From contig DNYS01000119.1 in NCBI GenBank assembly GCA_003506735.1, positions 1-21,729 of the forward strand: a stretch of DNA of 21,729 bases. The letters are read 5' to 3'. The position numbers and the translations under genes are program-made. This DNA is from Nitrospinota bacterium (lineage in GTDB: Bacteria > UBA8248). Shown here one piece after another: positions 1-7,131 of the stretch (positions within the stretch are counted from its first letter, which is position 1; every line of letters starts with the position of its first letter). The notes below the pieces were generated by a model that worked only from the letters and a program-made list of their open reading frames with translations, had not been told where the DNA came from and did no database searches.

Positions 1-196
1 GAACCTTGGGTTTCTTTCAGAAGAACAAAAAAGGGGGTGTGCAAATCTGTGCGGGCCTTGGCGCATATTCGTGAATTTTCCGGCAAATGGGGCGGAAGCG
101 TTTCGAAATATTCGCCTTGGGGGGGGGGATTCGAGACGAACCTCGCCGCGGCGCTGGGCGGCGGCGTTGGAATGAGCGGGCCCGAGGGGTAGTCTG
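1..196. other. Left-edge stretch without a confident gene
   Basis: One forward frame is open from base 1 to a TAG at 190-192, so this could be the last 63 codons of a gene beginning outside the window. Its translation is glycine-rich at the end, shows no motif I know, and is interrupted by a run of about ten G at 119-128. I cannot tell a real 3' end from chance in GC-rich DNA. The GAGGGG at 184-189 is the likely ribosome binding site of the next gene. Confidence 0.2.
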
Positions 197-976
197 TTGG
201 CTCCGTTCTTTGCCCGCCCGACAGGAAGGGGGCCCCAAGAGGTGACATTTCTTTTCTCCCGCTTTTTGGCCTGGGGCGCGGCGGTGGCCATACTACCGGC
301 TTGCTGGGCGGTCACGCGCGCGTTTGTCCGGACGGTTCCGGGCGCTTTTTTTCATCCTCCCGGCTCCGGCGGCGGCTGGGTGCTCGTTCCCGAGGGGTGG
401 GCCCTGGCCGGGGGCGCGGCGGTGTACGCCCTCTGGCACCGCCTTCGTCCGCCCGGGTTTCTCTACACGTTCGTCCATGAAATCACCCATCTTCTTTTTG
501 GCCTCTTGTTCGGGAAAAAAGTGAACCGGCTGGTCGTATCGCGGGAGAGCGGCCAGGTGGCCATGAGCGGCACCAATTTTCTCATTACGCTGGCGCCGTA
601 TTTTTTCCCCTTTTTTGCAGCTATTTTCCTGGCGGCGGGCGCCGTGGCCGGATGGGGGGCCGGGGATGATCGCTTCCAGCCCCTGGTTTCCTTTCTGACC
701 GGTCTTGCGCTTTCGTTCCATGTCATAATGACCTTCCAGATACTGGCGACCTCTCAGCCGGATATCGACCGTGGTGGCAGGCTTTTCTCCTGGTCGGTGA
801 TCTATTTGATGGGTGCTCTTTTCAGCGGTGGAGCCGCCCTCGCCGCTGCCGGCGGCGGCGAACTCGGTCCATTCTGGGGCGAGTTTATTATGGAAATCCG
901 TGCGGTGTACGCATCGGCCGGGAAAGTGATTTTGGAATGGATTCGCATCGGAATCGCGTGGACGGCGAATGGATGA
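197..976 (+). CDS. M50-like membrane metallopeptidase
   Basis: This is a 259-residue hydrophobic protein with a zinc-protease motif HEITH at residues 94-98, at the edge of a membrane segment, followed by about four further hydrophobic segments. A conserved-looking QPDIDRGG stretch after the third of these could supply the third metal ligand, as the downstream Asp does in site-2 proteases. Family knowledge places such proteins in the inner membrane, where they cut substrates within or near the bilayer; the substrate here is unknown. Start: TTG at 197 has GAGGGG seven bases upstream; GTG at 242 in the same frame is the alternative and would drop 15 residues with no obvious role. The stop codon overlaps the ATG of the following lipoprotein gene, so the two are probably translationally coupled. 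The M50 assignment rests on HExxH plus topology, so the exact subfamily is uncertain. Confidence 0.72.
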   Translation: MAPFFARPTGRGPQEVTFLFSRFLAWGAAVAILPACWAVTRAFVRTVPGAFFHPPGSGGGWVLVPEGWALAGGAAVYALWHRLRPPGFLYTFVHEITHLLFGLLFGKKVNRLVVSRESGQVAMSGTNFLITLAPYFFPFFAAIFLAAGAVAGWGAGDDRFQPLVSFLTGLALSFHVIMTFQILATSQPDIDRGGRLFSWSVIYLMGALFSGGAALAAAGGGELGPFWGEFIMEIRAVYASAGKVILEWIRIGIAWTANG

Positions 977-1590
977 GCGGAAAGATGTCAAAATATCGGC
1001 ATGCCGCAGTGGTTTTCGCTCTGTTGACAGGGGTGGCGGGGTGCGCCTACGGCGTCTATCAAGATTCGAGGGTCGTCAATCCCGGACGCCTTGCCGAAAT
1101 TCGGTTTATCGCCGTTGCACCTTTTCGTTATCCACACCGTTGGACGGGATATTTCAGGGATATTTACCGGAAAGCGGGGGTGATTCCGCCAGCTGTAGAA
1201 AAGGTGGACCAGGTCGAGGCGACATTCCTGCCTGTGGGTGTTCTCATCGATCGTGGATACGAAGTTCGGAATTGGTCGCTCAAGGCGGGTAAGGTCAAAT
1301 GGACTGGCGGCGCTCCGGGGCCAGGGATGAAAAAGGCGCTCTTGAAGATTCTTCCCTCGGGGGTGGAGGCCGCTTTGCTGATTCGCGGGCAAAGCGAATG
1401 TCCCGAAATGTATCATTGTATCGCCGTGGTAAATATGTGGCTGGTGGATGCCAGAACCGGTTCTCTTCTTTGGAAATCCAAGGCCGAGGGAACCACCCTG
1501 ATTGGCCAGGGCAATGAAATGCGCGCCGCCGTCGAGGAAGCGCTGGGTGCGTTACCCGCTCCACGACCTTTGATAAAGGTTGCCCCTTAG
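973..1590 (+). CDS. Putative lipoprotein of unknown function
   Basis: This is a 205-residue protein with a short positive N-terminus, a hydrophobic core and a lipobox VAGC, giving a lipidated cysteine near residue 24. The predicted protein would therefore be membrane-anchored on the outside of the inner membrane or sorted to the outer membrane. The remainder has alternating strands and a segment (VVNMWLVDARTGSLLWKS) like those in lipoproteins of the GNA1162/DUF799 or CsgG-related kind, in which a nucleotide-free alpha/beta fold ends with a statement of total activity; this similarity is only an impression. The ATG at 973 is chosen because it overlaps the TGA of the upstream M50-like gene (ATGA) and leaves a clean signal peptide; an in-frame ATG at 937 would add 12 charged residues before it, and ATG 985 is also possible. 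Confidence 0.72.
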   Translation: MSGKMSKYRHAAVVFALLTGVAGCAYGVYQDSRVVNPGRLAEIRFIAVAPFRYPHRWTGYFRDIYRKAGVIPPAVEKVDQVEATFLPVGVLIDRGYEVRNWSLKAGKVKWTGGAPGPGMKKALLKILPSGVEAALLIRGQSECPEMYHCIAVVNMWLVDARTGSLLWKSKAEGTTLIGQGNEMRAAVEEALGALPAPRPLIKVAP

Positions 1591-1636
1591 AGCAGGGCAC
1601 CTATAGCCTGAAACTGAAAAACGGCTCCTGTCTACA

Positions 1637-1781
1637 TTTGGCCAAAGGGCCACCATCTGTTGTGCCTCCCCCCATCAAATCGACATTTTGGCAAAATGAC
1701 ACTCTGGCATTTCAATTTGCCCAAATGCCTCCAAATTAGCCCAAAATATGACATTTTGGCAATTTTCCGAATTGGCCAAAG
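1637..1781. repeat. Cluster of TTTGGC/GCCAAA palindromes
   Basis: At least four dyads share one core. 1637-1646 is a perfect TTTGGCCAAA. 1684-1698 is CATTTTGGCAAAATG, symmetric apart from its centre. 1706-1729 has GGCATTT and AAATGCC arms around ten bases. 1755-1781 has TTTGG-CAATT pairing with AATTG-g-CCAAA around a five-base loop. The phrase GACATTTTGGCAA occurs twice (near 1682 and 1750). They could be a multi-site operator, or small hairpins in a transcript. No binding protein can be named from sequence. Confidence 0.55.
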
Positions 1782-1903
1782 CGGGGTATCTGGAATTTTT
1801 TCAATGAGTTGAGTGTTTTCTAATTATGGTACGACAATTGCTTTCTATTCTGGGTAGATAAAATGCTGGATTGAGCGGATAAGGCGGCACGCTCTCTCCA
1901 GTA

Positions 1904-1942
1904 GGCGGCTGGATGAGTCGATTGGTTCGGCTCTCCACCGCC
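1904..1942 (+). ncRNA. Bulged 16-bp hairpin, possible sRNA or leader
   Basis: Three stacked helices fold into a single arm: GGCGG (1904-1908) with CCGCC (1938-1942), TGGA (1910-1913) with TCCA (1934-1937), and GAGTCGA (1915-1921) with TCGGCTC (1927-1933, one G-U pair), closing a five-base loop. Only two single-base bulges interrupt 16 pairs. An alternative helix, CTC...CCAG at 1892-1901 with CTGG...GAG at 1909-1917, uses the same 5' strand, so the two folds exclude each other. It sits 14 bases before the terminator at 1957, and 220 bases before the next start codon. It is either a small RNA of its own or part of an attenuated leader; I know no Rfam family with this shape. Confidence 0.4.
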
Positions 1943-1956
1943 ACGTCATCATCATT

Positions 1957-1993
1957 TCTCCTCCTACCCTCCGGGGCGGGAGGAGATTTTTTT
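1957..1993 (+). terminator. Rho-independent terminator
   Basis: TCTCCTCC at 1957-1964 pairs perfectly with GGAGGAGA at 1979-1986, and seven T follow at once (1987-1993). Orientation is forward because only that side has the T run. The nearest upstream forward gene ends 367 bases earlier, which is far for its own terminator, and the next gene begins 169 bases later. It therefore ends either a long 3' UTR, a small RNA, or an aborted leader transcript of the oxidoreductase gene. Confidence 0.82.
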
Positions 1994-2161
1994 GCCCTGG
2001 TGTCGTGAAGCTGATCGTGCATAGATGCCTTCCTCCGGCTTTTCCAAATTCCCAGGTTGATCTATTGTTTTCCTTCCAATCATCGCTACCAGTCTCTCCG
2101 GCAGGTGCACGGGGGCATGGGTGTGACTTTATTCTAAATTTTCGATTTGGAAGGAGAAAAA

Positions 2162-3157
2162 ATGGTTGGAGAGAAAGTACGTCTGGCTTCGATAGGTCTT
2201 GGATGGTGGGGCGGCATGATGATGGATGCCATTAAAAGGAGCGGTTGCGCCGAGGTGGTCACCTGCTTCGCGCGGAGCGAGGATAACCGGAAGGCCTTTG
2301 CGGAAAAATTCGGCTGCCGCGAGGCGTCTAGCCTGGATGAGGTGCTGAACGATCCAGAGGTCGAGGGCGTCGTCATTGTCACCCCACATTCCACCCATAG
2401 GGATATGATATGCGATGCCGCTTCGGCTGGGAAGCATGTGTTCGTCGAAAAACCCCTGACGCTTACTGTGGCCGAGGGGAAACAGGCCTATGAGGCGACA
2501 CAAAAAGCGGGTGTCACCCTTCAGGTGGGTCACCATCGTCGCCGTCAGGGCGGAAACCGCCGCATGCGCGAAATGATCGATAAGGGCGAGTTGGGGATGG
2601 TTCACCAACTGGAGGCGAACCTCTCCCTACCTATGGGGCAAAACCCCAAGCCGGGCTGGCGCAACGATACGGCCGAAATTCCGACAGGGGGTCTGACCGG
2701 CCTCGGCGTTCACATTATCGATAACCTCCTTTTCCTGGCCGGGCCGGTGAAGCGGGTGTCCGCGTTCAGCAAAAAAATCCTGAGAGCCGGGAACATCGAC
2801 GACGTCACGGCGGTCATCCTCGAATTCGAGAGCGGCCCTCTGGGGTATATTGGATTCTCGCTGGTCCTCCCGAAGATTTGCGTCACCTTCGCTTTCGGCA
2901 CCGATGCGTGCGCCTGGGCCGAGGAGGAGGGCGCCAAGCTCTACTTTCAAAAGGTGGACCAGCAGGCCCGCGAAGAACTCCCGGTCGAGGGAGGCGATGC
3001 CCTGGCCGACGAGATGGCCGAGTTTGCCCGCTGCATCCGCGATGGCGGCGCGCCTGAGACCGGCGGCCCCGAAGGCATTGAGGTGGTGGCTGTCCAGGAG
3101 GCTGTGATCGAGAGCGCCGCCTCGGGCCGGATCGTCGAGGTCGCGGACTACCGGTAG
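2162..3157 (+). CDS. Gfo/Idh/MocA family NAD(P)-dependent oxidoreductase
   Basis: This is a 331-residue cytosolic dehydrogenase of the glucose-fructose oxidoreductase/inositol dehydrogenase/MocA type. Visible signs are the Rossmann glycine motif GLGWWG at residues 12-17, the VTPHSTHR strand end near 73-80, the EKP motif at 96-98 whose lysine is catalytic in the family, and GGLTGLGVHIID at 176-187 with the usual H...D active-site pair. Length fits the family (about 330-390). Members oxidise or isomerise sugars, inositols and related polyols with NAD(P)H; the substrate cannot be read from sequence. Start: ATG 2162 has AAGGAG five bases upstream; the longer in-frame TTG at 2147 would put that site inside the coding sequence. 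The next gene, 59 bases on, is a molybdenum hydroxylase subunit, and ChrA follows, so a shared transcript is likely. Confidence 0.92.
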   Translation: MVGEKVRLASIGLGWWGGMMMDAIKRSGCAEVVTCFARSEDNRKAFAEKFGCREASSLDEVLNDPEVEGVVIVTPHSTHRDMICDAASAGKHVFVEKPLTLTVAEGKQAYEATQKAGVTLQVGHHRRRQGGNRRMREMIDKGELGMVHQLEANLSLPMGQNPKPGWRNDTAEIPTGGLTGLGVHIIDNLLFLAGPVKRVSAFSKKILRAGNIDDVTAVILEFESGPLGYIGFSLVLPKICVTFAFGTDACAWAEEEGAKLYFQKVDQQAREELPVEGGDALADEMAEFARCIRDGGAPETGGPEGIEVVAVQEAVIESAASGRIVEVADYR

Positions 3158-3216
3158 CGAAATTGCGGAAGCGGTCTTCCGTCTCATTTATTTCCCCCAA
3201 AAGAGCGGGACTAAAG

Positions 3217-5444
3217 ATGCCTAAAATGACCCACGTCGGGAACTCTCCAGTGAAAAAAGACGCGCTCGCCAAGGCGGTGGGCGATACGGTTTACGGCGAC
3301 GATTTGCGGTTCCCGAACGAGCTTGTCGGCAAGGTGATCCGCCCGCCGGCGGTGCCCGCGAAAATCAAAAAAATCGACCCTTCCAGAGCGCTCGCATTGC
3401 CGGGCGTACACTGCGTCCTGACGGCGAAGGACATACCCGGCAAGAACGCGGGCCGCTATCCCTATTATCCCGTCCTGGCCGAGGATTCGGTCTGCTTCGG
3501 CGGCGACGCCGTGGCGATTCTCGCTGCCGAGACGCACGACCTTGCCGAGTGGGCGGCCAGGCTTGTCAAAATCGACTATGAGCCCCTGCCGGGAACCTAC
3601 GCCTTCGAGCACATCGAGGGCGTGGTGCTCTGTGACTGGAGTGCCGATAAGGGCGACGTCGAGGCCGGTTTCGCCCAGGCCGATGTCGTCGTCGAAAATA
3701 CCTATTTCGCCGCCTGTATCGACCACGCATTTATCGAGCCCGAGGGCGGTGTCGCCTGGGTGGACGAGCGAGGCACAGTGAACATCCGGGTACCCACCCA
3801 AACCATCGAGAACTATCAGAACGTGGCGGCGACGCTGGGCCTTCCCGCGAGCCGGGTTCGCTACGACTGTCCGATGCTGGGCGGCGCCTTCGGCGGCAAG
3901 GAGCATCCTCTGCTCGGGGATTTTCTCGGTCTCCTCACGATGAAGACGGGCCGGCCTGTCCGCATCGCCTATACGCGCGAAGAATCTATGGGCCAGTGCA
4001 GCAAAAAACACCCCTTCCTCATGCGCTACAAGACCGGAGCGACGCGGGAAGGCAAGCTCACCGCCGTCGAAGTCGATATTGTCGCCGACGCGGGCGCCTA
4101 TCCGACGAACAGCGGCGGTCTTGTTCTGGGTGGCATGGTCGTGAGCCAGGGCCCCTACGAGGTGCCCAACTCCCGCGCGCGCGCGCTATCAAGACGAACA
4201 ACCCCTTCACCGAGGCCATGCGCGGCGTCGGCGCCAACCAGGTCTGCTTCGCCTACGAGTCCCAGATGGACGAGGTGGCCAAGCGGCTGGGGATGGAGCC
4301 GCTCGAGTTCCGCCGCCGCAATTTCATCAAAAAGGGCGGGACGCTCATGCAAAAACAGCCCATCCCGACCTCGACCATGCTTCCCGAGCTTCTTGAGGAA
4401 GCCCAGAGAGCCTTCGGCAAGAAGGCCGGACCCGACTCATCGAAAAGCCAGGGCCCCTGGCGCCGGGGGGTGGGCTATATCGCGAATCTCGCCGGATACG
4501 GGCGTCCCCGGAACGAGGGCGAGGCCTACATCTCCATCGAGGCCGACGGCAGCGTGAACTTGCGCTGCGGGGCCTCCGACGTGGGCGCGGGCCAGACCCA
4601 GGCCTACCGGCAGATCGCGGCCGAGGCCCTGGGCGTTCCGCTCGAGAGCGTTTCGGCCACGATGTCGAACTCCGAGGTAACGCCTCTGTGCGGCATCACG
4701 GCGGGAAGCCGCCAGACCCTGATCACGGGCGGGGCGACCCAGCGCGGGGGCGAGGAGCTGCTCTCCCGCATCTTGAAGGGCGCGGCGGAGCTACTCGAAG
4801 CGGCGCCGGAAGACCTTGAGGCCAGGAACGGCGTCATCTCGGTCCGGGGCGCGGCGGCCCGATCGGTGAACTACGTCGAGGCCGTGAAAAAGTGCAAGGA
4901 GATGGACATTCCCCTCTTCACGACCGCGAAGATGGAAACCGGCCTTCACACTTTCGAGGGCCATGAGGTCTTCGGCGCGCCGGGCGGCTGGATGGACTAC
5001 ACCTTCGGCGTTCACGCGGCCGAGGCCGAGGTGAACATCGAGACGGGCGAGGTGAGGCTCCTCAACTACGCTTCGGGCCACGACGTTGGCCAGGCGATTA
5101 ACCCCCAGCACGTCGAGGGCCAGTTCGAGGGCGGGGCCATGATGGGCATCGGCCACGGCCTCACCGAGGAGATCAAGACCGACCGCGGCATGCTCTCCAC
5201 CGACGAGTTTCACAGCTACCTGATACCCACCGCCTCCGAGACGCCCGAGTGGAACTCGTTCTACCTCGAGTCCGGCGAAGGGCTCGGCCCCTACGGCGCA
5301 AAGGGCATCGGCGAGCCGCCCTGCACCGCCGGCGCCGCCGCCGTTGCCTGTGCCGTGAGCCAGGCCATCGGCGCGCGCATCACCCGTATACCCATCACCC
5401 CGGACCACGTGCTCGAGGTGTTGGGGAAGCTGGAGAAACAGTAG
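3217..5444 (+). pseudogene. Molybdenum hydroxylase (xanthine dehydrogenase-like) large subunit, frameshifted
   Basis: Two overlapping frames together make one protein of about 742 residues. The first (3217 to about 4186; open to 4557) has the Ald_Xan_dh_C-type N-terminal domain and the cofactor motif GGAFGGK at 222-228. The second (from about 4187 to 5444; open from 3996) continues with TNNPFTEAMRGVGANQ, DVGAGQTQ, and GAKGIGEPP, whose Glu (codon 5312-5314) matches the catalytic base of the family. The switch falls in the tract (CG)6C at 4174-4186. Restoring two CG units would rejoin the frames and give a PN-to-TNN spacing of nine residues, as I recall for homologues. The family hydroxylates purines, aldehydes or CO using molybdopterin, with separate FAD and 2Fe-2S subunits; neither is present nearby. 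Start ATG 3217 is preferred over TTG 3163, which has no family-like sequence before it. It may be a true mutation, phase variation or a sequencing error. Confidence 0.88.
4174..4186. repeat. CG dinucleotide tract at frameshift
   Basis: Six CG units plus one C lie exactly where the reading frame of the molybdenum hydroxylase changes. Gain of two units or loss of one would restore one continuous frame, as expected for slipped-strand change in a simple repeat. GC-only repeats are also prone to sequencing and assembly error. Confidence 0.8.
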
Positions 5445-5489
5445 CGGCTTGGAGAGAAGGGTTTCCCCCGCCTGAAGGTGAGGCCTCCC

Positions 5490-6671
5490 GTGAACGGAAA
5501 TTTCATCGAGGTCCTAGGCGTCTTCACCAAGCTAGGGCTCACCTCGTTTGGGGGCCCCACGGCGCACCTCGGCTTCTACCGCGAGGAGATCGTCGAGCGG
5601 CGCGGATGGGTGGACGAGCGCGCCTTCGCCGACCTGGTGGGCCTTTGCCAGTCCCTTCCCGGACCGGCCAGCAGCCAGGTGGGATTCGCCCTGGGCATCG
5701 CCCGGGCGGGAATCCCGGGCGGCTTCGTGGCATGGCTCGGCTTCACCCTCCCCTCGGCGATCCTGTTAGTCTTCTTCGCCCTCGGGCTTCCGGCCCTCCA
5801 GGCGGCCTTGGGCACCCAATGGCTCCACGGGCTCAAGGTCGCCGCCGTGGCCGTCGTGGCCCGCGCGGTCTGGGGCATGGCGGGAACCCTCTGCCCGGAC
5901 CGGCCCCGCGTCACCATCGCTCTCCTCGCGGCCATCGCCCTGCTGGGTATTCAGGGGGCCGCCGTCCAGATATTCGTCATCCTGGGCGGGGCGCTCCTCG
6001 GCCGCCTTTTGTTGAAGGTAGATGACAGGCCGCCATCGGCCGCCATGGGGATCGCCATCCCCCGGGCCGCGGCCCTTTCTTGCCTCGCCGCGTTTTTCAT
6101 TCTCCTCGCCGGTCTGCCCCTGCTGGCCCAGGTGTTTCCGAGCCCCGCTCTCGCCCGCTTCGACAGCTTCTACCGGGCGGGCTCCTTGGTCTTCGGGGGC
6201 GGGCACGTCGTCCTGCCCCTGCTCCAGGCCGAGGTGGTTCCGCCCGGGTGGGTGACGAACGAGAGCTTCCTCGCCGGCTACGGCGCGGCCCAGGCCATGC
6301 CCGGGCCCCTTTTCGCCTTCTCGGCCTACCTGGGTGCGGTCATGTCCTCGGCCCCGCGCGGCCTCGCCGGCGCCGCCATCTGCCTGGTGGGCGTCTTTCT
6401 TCCCTCCTGGCTGCTCGTGATCGGGGCCCTGCCATTCTGGGACTCCTTCCGTGCGCGCCCCGGCGTCCAATCCGCCCTGCGCGGGCTGAACGCCGCCGTT
6501 GTGGGCCTTCTCCTGGCCGCCCTCTACCAGCCGGTCTGGACCAGCGCCGTCCTAAAGCCGAGAGACTTCGCCCTCGGCCTCGCCGCCTTCGGCCTGCTCT
6601 CGATCTGGAAATTCCCGCCCTGGCTGGTCGTGCTGCTCGCGGCCGTGGCGGCCCAACTCCTCGGAGGGTAG
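5490..6671 (+). CDS. chrA: Chromate transporter, two-domain CHR family
   Basis: This is a 393-residue inner-membrane protein with about ten to twelve hydrophobic segments in two homologous halves. Half one has SFGGPTAHLGF (FGGP at residues 20-23) and LCQSLPGPASSQ; half two has LVFGGGHVVLPLL (FGGGH near 235-239) and AAQAMPGPLFAFSAYLG. These FGG and PGP motifs are hallmarks of the CHR family, and the length is that of the bidomain form. Characterised members export chromate by proton-linked antiport; many uncharacterised ones may move other oxyanions such as sulfate, so the substrate is inferred. Start: GTG 5490 has GGTGAGG about six bases upstream; GTG 5478 would add four residues and lacks a good site. 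The gene follows the molybdenum hydroxylase by 45 bases on the same strand. Confidence 0.93.
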   Translation: MNGNFIEVLGVFTKLGLTSFGGPTAHLGFYREEIVERRGWVDERAFADLVGLCQSLPGPASSQVGFALGIARAGIPGGFVAWLGFTLPSAILLVFFALGLPALQAALGTQWLHGLKVAAVAVVARAVWGMAGTLCPDRPRVTIALLAAIALLGIQGAAVQIFVILGGALLGRLLLKVDDRPPSAAMGIAIPRAAALSCLAAFFILLAGLPLLAQVFPSPALARFDSFYRAGSLVFGGGHVVLPLLQAEVVPPGWVTNESFLAGYGAAQAMPGPLFAFSAYLGAVMSSAPRGLAGAAICLVGVFLPSWLLVIGALPFWDSFRARPGVQSALRGLNAAVVGLLLAALYQPVWTSAVLKPRDFALGLAAFGLLSIWKFPPWLVVLLAAVAAQLLGG

Positions 6672-7131
6672 GGGTCCCTCCCCCCGAGCCTGAAAGCTCG
6701 AAAGCCCCCAGACCCCGGCGCCCGATAGCCCGAAAACACTATATGAAACGATCATCGGTAAACTCCCGAAAGCCCCCGAAAGTTCCGTGGCCCCCACGGT
6801 GTTTTCGCTTACGCCCGCAATACCCGTTCGCCGCATCCGAATCACCAAAACCTCCTCCTTTTTCTCGGGGCCCAAACCCCCCGTCGGACCGAATGTAGGC
6901 CATCCCGGGTTCCGGGGCGCAACCGGAAATGCGGGGAGGTTCGCGGGCGTGCTTTCGGTCGAAGAATCTGTTGGTAGTGGTTGTGCGGTATGGAATCGAT
7001 ATTGAAGAGGGCTTGGCCTCGGAAAATCCAGCCACCGGGGATGAGTCAGAATATCTTCGGGTTGGGATTTCATTCGATATCCAGTAGCATTCTCTAACTT
7101 ATTCCCCCCGCCCCAAAAACTAAACCACCCC
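6672..7131. other. Intergenic region, no gene seen
   Basis: I see no convincing coding region in these 460 bases; the open frames on the minus strand are glycine/arginine-rich without recognisable motifs. The only clear structure is the hairpin at 6785-6799. The phrase CGAAAGCCCCC occurs twice (about 6699 and 6768). No recognisable Shine-Dalgarno site precedes the symporter at 7132. Confidence 0.55.
6785..6806 (+). terminator. Possible weak terminator after chrA
   Basis: CCGTGG at 6785-6790 pairs perfectly with CCACGG at 6794-6799 around a three-base loop, followed by TGTTTTCG. The T run is short and interrupted, and the stem has only six pairs, so termination would be partial at best. It lies 114 bases after the chrA stop codon. 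Confidence 0.4.

Larger units (their letters stand above)
1591..1956. other. AT-richer intergenic region with palindromes
   Basis: No plausible gene is seen in 366 bases on either strand. The stretch is visibly richer in A+T than its neighbours. It holds a cluster of short palindromes built on TTTGGC/GCCAAA between 1637 and 1781 (listed separately) and the hairpin at 1904-1942. A weak sigma70-like pair, TTGCTT near 1840 and TAAAAT near 1861 with a short 15-base spacer, lies just before the hairpin region, but it is too poor to call as a promoter. Confidence 0.6.

Noticed and set aside
1700..1725. Sigma54 promoter (TGGC...TTGC)
   Set aside because: The GG and GC elements are 11 bases apart instead of the required 10, and the match lies inside a palindromic repeat that explains it better.
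4155..4200. Programmed ribosomal frameshift in the molybdenum hydroxylase
   Set aside because: No A/U-rich slippery heptamer or known stimulatory element; the CG tract points to replication slippage or sequencing error instead.
6739..7035. Minus-strand 98-residue open frame between chrA and the symporter
   Set aside because: Composition is low-complexity Gly/Arg, no ribosome binding site or motif, typical of a chance frame in GC-rich DNA.
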